Source: DATATJ01 sp963789075
GTDB lineage: Bacteria > Acidobacteriota > Vicinamibacteria > Vicinamibacterales > CAVVIG01
Length of the DNA stretch: 64,000 bases
Reading direction: 5' to 3'
Assembly (NCBI GenBank): GCA_963789075.1
Contig: CAWBJQ010000003.1
Span: forward strand, 186,001 to 250,000
Positions within the stretch are counted from its first letter, which is position 1, and each line of letters starts with the position of its first letter. Shown one piece after another: positions 38,040 to 49,190 of this stretch. The notes under the pieces are model-generated. The model saw nothing but the letters and a program-made list of their open reading frames with translations, searched no databases and was not told the origin of the DNA. The position numbers were made by a program, and so were the translations under genes.

Positions 38040-39998
38040 CGCGCGCGTACCTCGTCTTCCTCGTGCTCTGGCTGGCCGCGTGGCCCGCCGCTGTCTGTGC
38101 CCAGCCCGTGCGCACGACCATCTCCGGCGTGTTGAAGGACGCCGCGGATCGTCCCCAGCAGACGCTTACCGTCCACCTGGTCGACCTCGACGCCGGCGTC
38201 GAGCGCTCGGTCGTCACCGATGCGGAAGGCACGTTCGTCTTCGGTGGGCTGGCGGCGGGGTCGTACCAACTGCAGGTCACGGAAGCGGGTTTCGCGCCGT
38301 TCACGAGCAGCGTCCTCACGATTGCCGCTGGCGATCGCCAGGTGGTGTCGATCGTGCTGACGGCGGACGCGTCAACCGCGCCGCCAGCCGCCGCGCCGCC
38401 CGCCAACGTGCCGGACTATCTGCCGACGCCGGACCGGTGGGATCTCGAGTTTCCGGTGTGGCAGCGCTATGCACCCGACGCCGGCGGCGCGAATCCGTAC
38501 ACGCGCGGCCGCAAGCGCGATCCGTACAACCGGAACGTGCTCAAAGGCGACTATCCGGTGATCGGCCAGGACATTTTTTTCGTGCTGACCGGAGTGATGC
38601 AGGCGCCGCTCGAGGCGCGGCGCGTGCCGACGCCGAGCGGCGTCAGCACGGAACAGCCCGGCTCGGACACGTTCTTTGGCCGACCCGGCCAGTTCTCGTT
38701 CAGCCCCGAGGCGCTCGTCTCATTCGAACTGTTCAAGGGCGACACGGCGTTCAAGCCGCGCGACTGGGCGCTGCGCGTGACGCCCGCGTTCAACGTCAAC
38801 TACGTGAACGTCGGCGAGCGCAACATCGTCAACGCGACGCCTGAGGAAGGGACGACGCGCCTGCGCGGCGATGTGGCGCTGCAGGAAGCGTTCGGCGAGG
38901 TGAAGCTGGCGGACGTCGGGCCGAACTACGACTTCATCTCGGTCCGCGCGGGCATTCAGCCGTTCAACAGCGACTTCCGCGGCTTCCTCTTCCGCGACAC
39001 GAACCTGGGCGTGCGGCTGTTCGGCAACTGGGGCCGCAACCGGAATCAGTGGAACGTGGCGTACTTCGATCAGCTCGAAAAGGAAACCAACAGCGAGCTG
39101 AATCTTTTCGAGCGCCGCAACCAGCACGTCGTCGTCGCCAATTACTACCGTCAGGATTTTCTGACGCCCGGGTACACGATCTCGCCGAGCTTTGCACGCC
39201 AACCTCGATCACGGCGACGAGCCGTTCTTCGACGCGAACGGCTTCCTCGTCAGACCGTCGCCCGTCGGCGTCGTCGAGCCGCATCACGTCGACGCCTACT
39301 ACGTCGGGCTCGGCGGCGATGGACACTGGGGCCGCCTGAACGTCACGCACCAGTTCTATCAGGCGTTCGGACAGGACGATCTGAACGGCATCGCCGGCCA
39401 GAAGGTGCGCATCAACGCGCAGTTCGCCGCGGCGGAGATCTCGGTCGATCACGACTGGTGGCGAATCAAGGGCGCGGTGATCGCGGCGTCCGGCGACAAG
39501 AATCCCGGCGACGATCGCGCACGCGGATTCGACGCGATCGTCGACAGCCCGAACATCGCCGGCGGCCCCTTCAGCTTCTGGAACCGCGAAGGGATCCGGC
39601 TGGCGGGAACGCTCGTCGAGCTCGTCGGCCGCAACAGCCTGCTGCCGTCGCTGCGCGCGAGCGAAAGCGAGGGGCAGGCGAACTTCGTGAATCCCGGCCT
39701 GCTCGAGTTCGATGCCGGCTGGAGCGGAGACGTCACGCCGAAGATGCGCGTGCTGGCCAACGTGAACGTGCTGCGCTTTCAGCACACGGAGGTGCTGGAG
39801 GCGCTGCTGTTCCAGAGCCACATCGATCGCGCCATCGGCGTCGACACGAACGCCGGCGTGGAGTACCGGCCGTTCCTGAACAACAACGTCGTGATCACCG
39901 CCGGCGCATCGGTGTTCGCACCGTCCGCCGGCTTCAGGGAGATCCTGACGCCGCAAACGCTGTTCGCGCCGTTCACGCTGCTGACGCTGCGGTACTGA
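38036..39998 (+). CDS. Porin-like outer-membrane protein with carboxypeptidase-regulatory domain, one indel
   Basis: About 655 residues, read through one shift near 39195. Signal peptide MTRAYLVFLVLWLAAWPAAV. A CarboxypepD_reg-like domain (about 25-115; AEGTFVFGGLAAGSYQLQV) leads into a beta-rich barrel with alternating hydrophobic strands (WALRVTPAFNVNYVNVGERN, ISVRAGIQPFNSDFRGFLF). It ends LFAPFTLLTLRY, a classic aromatic C-terminal strand. It contains no haem motif. By position between multihaem genes it could be the barrel of a porin-cytochrome conduit. No plug domain is seen, so it is not a TonB receptor. Confidence 0.72.
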
Positions 39999-39999
39999 G

Positions 40000-42900
40000 A
40001 TGCGCACGCGCCTTCACTGGACCGTCCTCGTCGTGCTGGGCTGCATCGCGTGGGCGCTCATGGTCGCGTACCAGCCGACTGCGGCGCAGCAGACCGACGC
40101 GCCGATCGGCGTGCCGAGTGCGCAGACCGACGAAGAGGTCGCGCGGAAGAGCGCCGGGCTGTCTCACCTGCCACGTGCCGGACAGCAGGACGATGCACGT
40201 GTCGAAGGTGCAGATCGGATGCACCGATTGCCACGGCGGCGACGCGAGCGCGTCGCGAGGACGCGGCGCTGGCGAAAGGCTCGAAGGCATTCGACGAAGT
40301 GAAGAAGCGCGCGCACGTGCAGCCGCGCCTCGGCATCTGGACCTCGTCCGCGAATCCCGGTGAGGCCTGGAGCCGCCACGCTGCAGGAATCGGCCGAGTT
40401 CATCCGTTTCGTCAATCCGGGCGATCTGCGCGTCGTCGATCAGACCTGCGTGCCGTGCCACACCAAAGAAGTGACGCGCCGTTCGCCGCGGCATGATGGC
40501 GCACGGCGCGATGCTCTGGGGCGCGGCGCTCTACAACAACGGATCCGTGCCGTTCAAGAACTACCGGTTCGGCGAGTTCTACACGCGGGAGGGCCTGCCC
40601 GGCACCGCGGTCACGACACCGCCGCCGACGCCGCTGCGAAGAGGATCGCCAAGGCATGCTGCCGTTGCTCGAGCCGCTGTTCCGATGGGAAGTGTCGCCG
40701 CCCGGCAACGTGCTGCGGATCTTCGAGCGCGGCGGGCGCGCACCGCTCCAGGTCGGGACGCCCGATCCCGACGAAGAACCCGGACGTCCCGCCGGACGCT
40801 TCAGCGATCGCGGCTTCGGCACGCTGAACCGCACCGATCCGGTCTTCATCGGCCTGCAGAAGACGCGTCTCATGGATCCGACGCTCAATCTGTTCGGCAC
40901 GAACGATCAGGCGGGCGACTATCGTTCGAGCGGCTGCACCGCCTGCCACGCGGTCTACGCGAACGATCGTTCCACCGTGCACGCGGCGCAGTACGCGAGC
41001 GCGGGAAACGAGGGGCGGACGCAGACGTCGGATCCGATGATCCCGAAAGACGAGTCGGGCCATCCGATCTCGCACACCTTCACCAACTCGATTCCGACGA
41101 GCCAGTGCCTCGTGTGCCACGTGCATCCCGGCACCAACATGGTGGCCAGCTATCTCGGGCTGACGTGGTGGGACAACGAAACCGACGGCGCGAAGATGTA
41201 TCCCGCCGTGCCGGCGCATCTGACGGCGGCGCAGCGCGTCGAGATCGAGAACCGCAACCCGGAAGGCAGCGCGCTGCGCGGGCTGTGGTCCGATCCTGCA
41301 TTTCTCGCGAAGACCGGCACGCCGGAGTTCAACGCGCAGCTCACGAAGACGCAGTTCGCCGATTTCCACGGCCACGGCTGGCTGTTCCGCGCCGTCTTCA
41401 AGCGCGATCGCCACGGCAACCTGCTCGATGCGGACGATCGCATCGTGACGGACGCCAGCGCGGCGCAGCTCGCGCAGGCGGTCGCCTACACGAATCCGCC
41501 GCCGCTGGTCGACGACAACGGCGCCGCCGCCGCTCCGCCCGCAGCCGCCGCGTCGCGCGAGGGCTTGCCCGTCCACCTCAAAGACATCCATCTCGAACGC
41601 GGGATGCACTGCATCGACTGTCACTTCGCGCAGGACAGCCACGGCGACGGCAAGCTGTACGGCGAAACGCGGAACGCCGTCGAGATCGATTGCGTCGACT
41701 GCCACGGCACCGTCCGCGCACGCGCGGCGCTGCGCACGTCCGGGCCGGCGGCGCCGCGCGGCGACGAGCCCGGCACGAATCTCACCGATCTGATCACGCC
41801 GTTCGGCGATCCGCGCTTCGTTCCCGGCGCGCGGCCCGCGCGGCATCGTCATCCAGCGGTCGATGGTGACCAAAGGGCTGCAGTGGACGATTCCGCAGGT
41901 GATGGATTCGATCGACCCGATCCAACCCGCGGTACAACCCGCGTGCGGCGTTCGCGAAGACGATGCAGCGCGATGGCAAGACGTGGGGCAGCGCGGACGC
42001 GCCGGGCGGCCTCGCGCACGCCGACTCGCGCATGACCTGCTACACCTGCCACTCGTCGTGGGTGACGAGCTGCTTCGGCTGCCACCTGTCGCAGACGGCG
42101 AACGAAAAGCGTCCGATGCTGCACAACGAGGGCACGGACACGCGCAACTGGACGTCGTACAACTTCCAGGTGCTGCGCGACGATGTGTTCATGCTGGGGA
42201 TCGACGGCACGGTCACCGGCAATCGCATCGCGCCGGTGCGCTCGTCGAGCGCGCGTCGTCGTCAGCTCGGAGGATGCGCAGCCGTCAGCAGGTGTACTCG
42301 CAGCAGCAGACCGGTGTCGGCGGAAGGCTTCGCCGGGCAGGCGTTCAACACGCACGTGCCGCACACCGTGCGGACGCACGAAACCAAGACGTGCACCGAC
42401 TGCCACGTGTCGGCCGACGGCGACAACAACGCCATCCTGGCGCAGCTGCTGCTGCAGGGAACGAACTTCGTCAACTTCATGGGGCGCTTCGTCTACGTCG
42501 CGACCGGCAAAGGCGGCGTCGAAGCGGTCGCCGTCACCGAGCATGACGAGCCGCAGGCGGTGATCGGCAGCGACCTGCACAAGCTGGCGTATCCCGGCCG
42601 AGTACGCCGCGCACGAGCGCCGAGGGCGGCATGCTCGACGACGGCTGTGAGCCATGGGTCGTCGAACGCGCTCGGCGTCCAGGCGCGAGGCGAATACGTC
42701 TACATCGCGGACGGCGCCGGCGGATTCCGCGCGTTCGACATCGCGCAGATCGATCAGAAAGGGTTTTCGGAAAAGATCGTCACGGCGCCCGTGTCGCCGA
42801 TCGGCCAGCAGCACGTCGGTCGCGACGCGCTTCGCGACGGCGGTCGCGGCGCCGAGCACGCTCGCCGTCGATCCGGCGCGCACGCATCGCCCTGAGAATC

Positions 42901-43810
42901 AGGAGCAGGCGATCCATCCGCTCTACGGCTACATCTACGTCACCGATCGCGAAGAGGGGCTCGTCGTGTCGACGGCGGCGACGCTGCTGGACGGGAACCC
43001 GGACAACAACGTCTTGAAGCGCGCGGCGGTGTTCAATCCGAACGGTCTGCTGCACGGCGCCGTGAACCTGACGATCGCCGGCACGTACGCGTACGTGTTG
43101 TGCGATCGCGGCCTGGTGATCGTGGACCTCACCGATCCGCTGAAGCCGAAGGTGGCGTCGCAGATCGACGCGCCGGACATTCGACAGCCGCGGGCGGTCG
43201 CCGTGCAGTTCCGCTACGCGTTCGTCACCGATGCCGACGGTCTGAAAGTCGTGGACATCACGATGCCCGAGCAGCCGAGGCTTGTCGGGGCGGCGACCGT
43301 GCCGATCGCGCACGCCGGCGGCCTCTACGTCGCGCGGACGTACGCGTACGTCGCCAGCGGCGCCGACGGCCTGACGATCGTGGACGTCGAGCGTCCGGAG
43401 CGGCCGCGCGTCGACCAGACGGTTCACGGCGGACGGCGCGTTGAACGATGTGCGCGACGTGAAGGTCGCGATGACGAACGCGAGCCTGTTCGCGTACGTC
43501 GCCGACGGCCGTAACGGCCTGCGCGTCGTCCAGCTCGTCTCAGCCAACGACAGACGCGGACGCGTTCGGCTTCAGTCCGAGACCGGCGCCGCGGCTGATC
43601 GCGACTTACCGGACGCACGCGCCGGCGCTGGCGATCTCGAAAGGGCTCGACCGCGATCGCGCCGTGGACGAGAGCGGAAATCAGATCGCGGTGTTCGGAC
43701 GCCGAGGGGCGCGGCCGTTCACGCTCGAGGAGATGCGGCGGCTGTATCTGCGCGACGGGCGCGTCTGGACGGTGACGAACACGCCGCCGGTCAGCGCGAC
43801 TTCGAAGTAG
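40000..43810 (+). CDS. Large decahaem cytochrome with C-terminal LVIVD repeats, many indels
   Basis: About 1,270 residues when read through at least eight one-base shifts. N-terminal signal (LVVLGCIAWALMVAY). Ten haem motifs in order: CLTCH, CTDCH, CVPCH, CTACH, CLVCH, CIDCH, CVDCH, CYTCH, CFGCH, CTDCH. The C-terminal third carries about seven LVIVD-type repeats (VYVATGKGGVEAV, VYIADGAGGFRAF, AYVLCDRGLVIVDLTDPLKP, AFVTDADGLKVVDITMPEQP, AYVASGADGLTIVDVERPER), which usually form a surface beta-propeller. It is a candidate outer-surface terminal reductase or oxidase. It starts 1 base after the porin stop and is the last gene of the operon. Confidence 0.78.
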
Positions 43811-44037
43811 AGCCGGACGAACGAGACCCGTGAGCTGCATCGCCACGCGCTCCGGCGTGCCGCACCGTTGACAAAACAGTTGTACCTTCAGCAGCCTCGG
43901 AAAGAGTCAGTTCCGCCCGCGTTGAGGCCGCCCTCTTGACGCGATCTTGGAAGCGAGCACGCTGCTATACAATCGGCACCGTTAGGTCGGCTCAAGTATT
44001 TGCCGGAGTCGTTGAACTAATAACTTGGGGCGTTCGC

Positions 44038-44766
44038 GTGAAACGTTACACCGGGCTGAAGCGCGGAGAAATCGTCGGCCGCATCGAATCGGCGCTCTGG
44101 GAAAGCGGCGGCGAAGTCGTAAAAAGCGGCGATCCCAGCGTAGCCCCGTTCGAATTCACGGTTAAGCCACCAAGGGCCGACCAGCGCGAACTGGTTTGCT
44201 ACGCGTTCACGGCCAGTGAGTACCGACGAACCGGAGGGCCGCCCGACAGACACCGTTTCCAGATCAAATACGGAAGCGACTCGGATCGCTGTCACAAACT
44301 CTATTTCGACCCTCGTGGGAAGCAGACTACGTTGCTGTTTGGCGTGCACTTGGAAATGGGTCTGTTCGTCGCCGTTGATCCGAGGATGCACAGTCCCACG
44401 TGGTTCCCACGGTCAGTTGAGTTCAAGACCAGCGATCTTGAGGCTGCCCGGGCACGACGGTGGCACGGCTGGGAACGCGAACGCTCCAGCGCAAGACTCA
44501 AAGTGACACGGCCCGAGGAGACCCTGCTGACAGAGACGGTGATTGCATTCCAACCGAATCAGTTTCTTCGCTATGTCGAATTCGAGCGTCTAGCCAGCGG
44601 TCTTGACTGCGGTGAGCGATGTCGCCTGTCTGACCGGATCGAGGAGGGCCTCTCGCAAGGCGAACCACTAAGGTCAGTGCCCGGACGGCACCGTCTTGAA
44701 ATGCAGCTTGGGCTTCCCGCCAGCGACATTCTGGACATGGTTGTGGGACGAATCGGCCGCGAATGA
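44038..44766 (+). CDS. Uncharacterised partner of a PLD-helicase, possible nuclease
   Basis: About 242 residues from the GTG at 44038 (the frame is open from 43936, but the extra 34 codons look unrelated). I do not recognise a family. Features: a basic start KRYTGLKRGEIVGRIESAL, and a central alpha/beta region with QIKYGSDSDRCHKLYFDP. VEFKTSDLEAARARRW follows, where Glu-Phe-Lys might be part of a PD-(D/E)xK core. The C-terminus is helical and overlaps the helicase gene by 4 bases (ATGA), so the two are co-translated. Candidate restriction or recognition subunit of a defence pair. Confidence 0.55.
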   Translation: MKRYTGLKRGEIVGRIESALWESGGEVVKSGDPSVAPFEFTVKPPRADQRELVCYAFTASEYRRTGGPPDRHRFQIKYGSDSDRCHKLYFDPRGKQTTLLFGVHLEMGLFVAVDPRMHSPTWFPRSVEFKTSDLEAARARRWHGWERERSSARLKVTRPEETLLTETVIAFQPNQFLRYVEFERLASGLDCGERCRLSDRIEEGLSQGEPLRSVPGRHRLEMQLGLPASDILDMVVGRIGRE

Positions 44767-47700
44767 ACGATCGCCCTCGCGGCTTATACGAAGTCCTCAT
44801 CACAGAAGCGATTGCGTCACAGCTTCGTGATCTCGGGGACGAGCTTCACGCAATTCGCGACGGCGTGCGGTCCGCCGAGGCGCCGGATCGGCTCGCGCTT
44901 CATCTCGGCCGGATCGTCCAGCGAGCCATAGCTGGCGTGAATGATGCCGACCGCGTTGCAGTCGGAGTCGCGCTCGCCCGAAAGCTCATCGCCCAGATCG
45001 ATCAGACGATCAGTGGATCGCAAGCTGGCTCCGAAGCGCCGGTTGAGCCGGGAACCGTCTTGCGTGCCGTGCTGGGAAGAACTCCGGATGGTCGCGTCGA
45101 AACGATGCCGGAGCCGCTCATCCCGCTTCTCGACACGACGCTGCTGACGAACGCTCCAGGCGAACCCCGAGTTGGCAACCAACTGCTCACCGAACTTCAT
45201 TCAGCCGATCGCATCGACCTTGTCATGGCGTTCATTCGCCGAAGCGGGATAGCTCCGCTGCTCGATACGCTGCGCGGCCATTGCCAGAGCGGCCGCGAGC
45301 TGCGCGTGCTCACGACGACATACACGGGGTCCACTGAAGGCCGCGCGCTCGACGCGCTCCGCGATCTTGGGGCGGACATCCGCGTGTCGTATGACATGAG
45401 TACCACGCGCTTGCACGCAAAGGCGTGGCTGTTTCATCGACGGTCAGGGTTCTCGACGGCATACATCGGTTCATCCAATCTGACGTACTCAGCGCAGATC
45501 AGCGGACTCGAATGGAACGTCCGCGTTTCCGGTGCGCGAAATCCCGACGTCATTGACAAGGTCGCCGCGGTGTTCGAGAGCTACTGGAACAGCGGCGATT
45601 TCGTCCCGTATGACGCCGCGACTTTTGCTGCGGAAACCGCTCGTTCGACGTCCGGACCTGTGGTCATGTTCAGTCCGATCGAGCTTCGGCCCGAACCGTT
45701 CCAGGAGCGCCTGCTCGAGCAGATCGCGCTCGCGCGTGAGCAGGGACACCATCGCAACTTGCTCGTCTCCGCGACAGGCACAGGGAAAACGGTCATGGCC
45801 GCGCTCGACTACGCGCGCCTCCGAGAGGCGCTTCAGCGATCGCGACTGCTGTTCGTCGCGCATCGCGAAGAGATTCTCGAACAGAGCCTGGCGACATTTC
45901 GTCACTGCCTACGCGATCATGCGTTCGGAGAGCTCTGGGTTGGCGGCCAACGTCCGCGGCAGTTCGACCACGTCTTCGCTTCGATCCAGAGCCTCAATGC
46001 GGCCGGCTTTGGATCCCTGGAACCCGGTCACTTCGACGTCGTCATCGTCGATGAATTCCATCACGCCGCCGCACCGTCCTATCGCGCGCTTCTCGAGCAC
46101 GTCAAACCGACGGAACTTCTCGGGCTGACCGCGACACCTGAGAGAAGCGACGGTCTTCCTCTGCTGAACTGGTTCGACAATCGAATCGCCGCCGAACTGC
46201 GCCTTTGGGATGCGATCGATCAACAGCGGCTTTCGCCGTTCGTGTACTACGGTATCCACGACGGGCTCGATCTGCGCAGGTGCCATGGCGGCGCGGTCGA
46301 GGGTACGACGTCGAGGGGCTCTCGAATCTCTTGACGTCGAACGACGCCTGGGCCAGACATGTGCTCGCACAGGTTGTGTCGCGCGTTGACGATCCACACC
46401 GGATGCGAGCGCTCGGCTTCTGCGTCAGCGTTGAGCACGCACGGTTCATGGCGCGGGTGTTTCAGGAAGCGGGCGTTGCCTCGGTCGCGGTGTGGGCAGA
46501 CAGCCCAGACGACGAGCGGGCCGGAGCGCTCGCAGATCTGGCGGCTCGGCGCATCAATGTGCTCTTCTCCGTCGACCTCTTCAATGAGGGCATCGACATA
46601 CCGGCCGTCGATACGCTGCTGTTGCTTCGCCCGACAGATAGCCCGACCCTTTTCCTGCAGCAACTTGGGCGAGGGTTGCGCCGCCTTGTGGACAAGACGG
46701 TCTGCACGGTGCTCGACTTCGTCGGGCATCATCGCAAGGAGTTTCGGTTCGATCGGCGATTTCGAGCGCTGCTCGGTGGAAGCCGTAAGGATGTCGAGAG
46801 GCAGATCGTCGACGGATTTCCATTCTTGCCCGCCGGCTGTCACATGGAGCTGGACCGCGTCGCGACAGAGCTTGTTCTCGAGAACATCCGGGCGGCGGTG
46901 CCTTCTCGATGGACAGAGAAAGTCGAAGAGCTTCGCCTGGCAGCGCAAGGCGACGAGAGCGTAACGCTCCAGCGCTTTCTCGTTGAGGCCGGACTCGAGC
47001 TGGACGATGTGTATGTTGGCGGGAAGACGTGGTCAGATCTTCGGGAGGACGCGGGCCTCTCGGTGAAAGCCGCAGGGCCGCACGAAAAGATCCTTCGGCG
47101 TGCCTGCGCCCGGCTGCTCCATGTCGACGACTACGTCCGAATCGAGGTTTACCGTCGATTGCTCTCCGGCGTGCACAGTCCGGACGTAGCGTCACTGTCT
47201 CCGCGCGACCGTCGGCTGGCGCGGATGCTCGTGGGCTCCGTTGCTGACCGTGCGCTCGACAAGGCGATGACGCTAGCGGACGCGAGCGCGCTCTTCTGGG
47301 AGCATCCGCAGGTCCGAGCGGAGTTGTTGGATCTGCTCGATGTCCTCGCAACCCGCGTTGATCACGTTCATCAGAGCCTGACGACACATCCGGATGTGCC
47401 GCTCCAGATTCACGCTCGATACTCGCGGCTCGAGATCCTCGCCGCGTTTGGTATCGGCAACGAGACGAAGGTCGCGCCTTGGCAAGCCGGCGTCTACTGG
47501 GCGAAGGATGCCCAGGCCGATCTGTTCGCGTTCACGCTGGACAAGACGAGCGGACAATTCTCGCCGACGACACGCTATCGCGACTACGCCATCAGCCGCA
47601 GCTTGATTCATTGGGAGAGTCAGTCGACTACGCGAGCTGACAGCGAAACCGGACAGCGGTACCAACGGCACGAGACGCTCGGAACGTCGATCATGCTGTT

Positions 47701-47854
47701 TGCGCGGCTTCGCAGCGACGACAGGGCGTTCTGGTTTCTCGGGCCCGCGAGCTACGTGAAACATGAGTCCGAGCTGCCAATGGCGATCACTTGGCATCTC
47801 GATCACTCTCTGCCAGGCGATCTATTCGCCCAGTTCGCGGCGGCTGTCGCCTGA
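44763..47854 (+). CDS. PLD-nuclease/DEAD-like helicase with DUF3427 region, one indel
   Basis: About 1,030 residues, one shift near 46270. N-terminal helical part, then a phospholipase-D-type nuclease domain with HAKAWLFHR and YIGSSNLT (HxK motif). A superfamily-2 helicase follows with Walker A SATGTGKT, DEFH-box VIVDEFHHA, GLTATPER, and motif VI QQLGRGLRR. The C-terminus matches DUF3427: KVAPWQAGVYWAKDAQADLF and YVKHESELPMAITW. Proteins of this layout occur in restriction-modification or other defence islands and may cut DNA after translocation. Its partner overlaps its start, and no methyltransferase is adjacent. The frame change is probably an assembly indel because both halves are full. 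Confidence 0.82.
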
Positions 47855-48098
47855 AGACCAGATAAAGCCCATTGGGCGCATCGACCGTTGTGTCAAAAAA
47901 CGCTTATGAACGACGGTTACAGGGATGCCCATGCGCGCCTGAGAATCGGCCCTCTGCACGTACGCGGCGAGTCGGTCGACGCCGGCTCTCGGTGGCCCGC
48001 ATAACACTCGACACCAACACCGAGGAGCCGCTGTCCCCGCATGCCGTCATCATAGGATCATGACGCTCTCGTTGCGCGCGACGCATCGCGTCCGCAGT

Positions 48099-48755
48099 CT
48101 AGATCCGTTTGATTGTCGCGAACCAAGCCGGCGCGCCGTCGTCGTGGAATCTCGTCTGAACCCGGTCCGGTTCGATGGCGGCAACATTCCATCCACTGCT
48201 GGAGTTGAACGCTGCTCTCAGTTCTTCCCGACTGATCGGGTGCGGGCCAGTACCGGGACCCTCGTCACTGAAGCACAACACATACAGTGTTCCATCGTGC
48301 TCGGTCACCGACGCGAGACTCGCCACGTATCCTGTTCGCTCGTCGCCGTCGAACGTATGAAACAGTCCGCAGTCCAGCACCGTCTCGAACCTATGTCGCA
48401 AACGATCCAGCTGGAACGCGTCAGCCGTTGCGAACTCAACCTCGAGCCCACGCGCGTCGGCCTTCTCTCTGGCGATCGCCAGTGCCGTCTCCGCCACGTC
48501 AACGCCCTGAACCGACAATCCCAGCGAGGCGACGTGAAGAGCGTTCTCGCCGGTCCCGCAGCCCGCATCGAGCACCGCTCCGGCGAATCCGCCTTCGGAT
48601 GCCACACTCACGATGGCTGGCTGTGGCTGGCCGATATCCCAAGGCGGCGGGCCGTCGTGGTAGGCGGGCCTCCCCTTACTTCGAACGTTTCGACTTGCCG
48701 GAACTGTTGAGGGCGACCGCTTGGCGAACGAGCGCCTTGAAGGCGGACTCGTCAA
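48099..48755 (-). CDS. Class I SAM-dependent methyltransferase, N-terminus unclear
   Basis: About 190 family residues: PPWDIGQPQPAIV, the SAM-binding VLDAGCGTGENALHVA, GVDVAETALAIAREKADARG and LDCGLFHTFDGDER. It resembles small-molecule (thiopurine or halide-type) methyltransferases. The frame is open beyond the first family residue but lacks a convincing start codon. A GGGGAGG lies right after the upstream DUF1801 stop (48676), without a following ATG, so the first dozen residues may be lost or shifted. It is probably co-transcribed with DUF1801 on the minus strand. Confidence 0.78.
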   Translation of the reverse strand: MTSPPSRRSFAKRSPSTVPASRNVRSKGRPAYHDGPPPWDIGQPQPAIVSVASEGGFAGAVLDAGCGTGENALHVASLGLSVQGVDVAETALAIAREKADARGLEVEFATADAFQLDRLRHRFETVLDCGLFHTFDGDERTGYVASLASVTEHDGTLYVLCFSDEGPGTGPHPISREELRAAFNSSSGWNVAAIEPDRVQTRFHDDGAPAWFATIKRI

Positions 48756-49098
48756 CCTCTTCTCCTTCGTGGATGTCGATCGCGCGGCGGACGTTTCCGT
48801 CGAGACTCGAGTTGAAGAGACGGGCCGGATCCTTCAGAGACGCGCCCTTGGCGAAGGTCAGCTTCACGACGCTCTTGTAGGATTCGCCAGTGCAGATGAT
48901 GCCGTCGTGCGACCAAACCGGGGTGCCGGGTTTGGTTGCTTTGACCCACTTCCATTCCTCGACGACGTCCGGGTCTGCCTTCTTGATCAGCGTGCGCATT
49001 CTGCTGAGGGTTTTCCCGCGCCAGTCTCCGAGTTCGGCGATTCTTTTCGAGATGAGATCCGATGCCGACTGGCCTTGGCTCGCGTCAGACTTTTTCAT
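48676..49098 (-). CDS. DUF1801 (YdhG-like) protein
   Basis: 140 residues with the family pattern: LGDWRGKTLSRMRTLIKKAD, PDVVEEWKWVKATKPGTPVW, ICTGESYKSVVKLTFAKGAS and the FNSSLDGNVRRAIDIHEGE ending. The N-terminus is Lys/Ser-rich and the C-terminal tail is basic. DUF1801 proteins are often predicted iron-related or DNA-binding, and no function is proven. Length is normal. It overlaps the methyltransferase frame at its 3' end. Confidence 0.88.
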   Translation of the reverse strand: MKKSDASQGQSASDLISKRIAELGDWRGKTLSRMRTLIKKADPDVVEEWKWVKATKPGTPVWSHDGIICTGESYKSVVKLTFAKGASLKDPARLFNSSLDGNVRRAIDIHEGEEVDESAFKALVRQAVALNSSGKSKRSK

Positions 49099-49190
49099 GT
49101 TCTCATCCTACTCACTCGCCTAATTCCCACTCACGCCGACCGGTGAACCACGCGCTGCTCAGCAGCTGCGCGACCACCAAAAAGGAAAAG

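Noticed and set aside
40611..41873. 420-residue minus-strand open frame
   Set aside because: Opposite to the decahaem cytochrome, with low-complexity Arg/Ala/Val content and no motif.
43937..43976. Promoter TTGACG...TATACA before the PLD-helicase pair
   Set aside because: The spacer is 24 bases, too long for a sigma-70 promoter.
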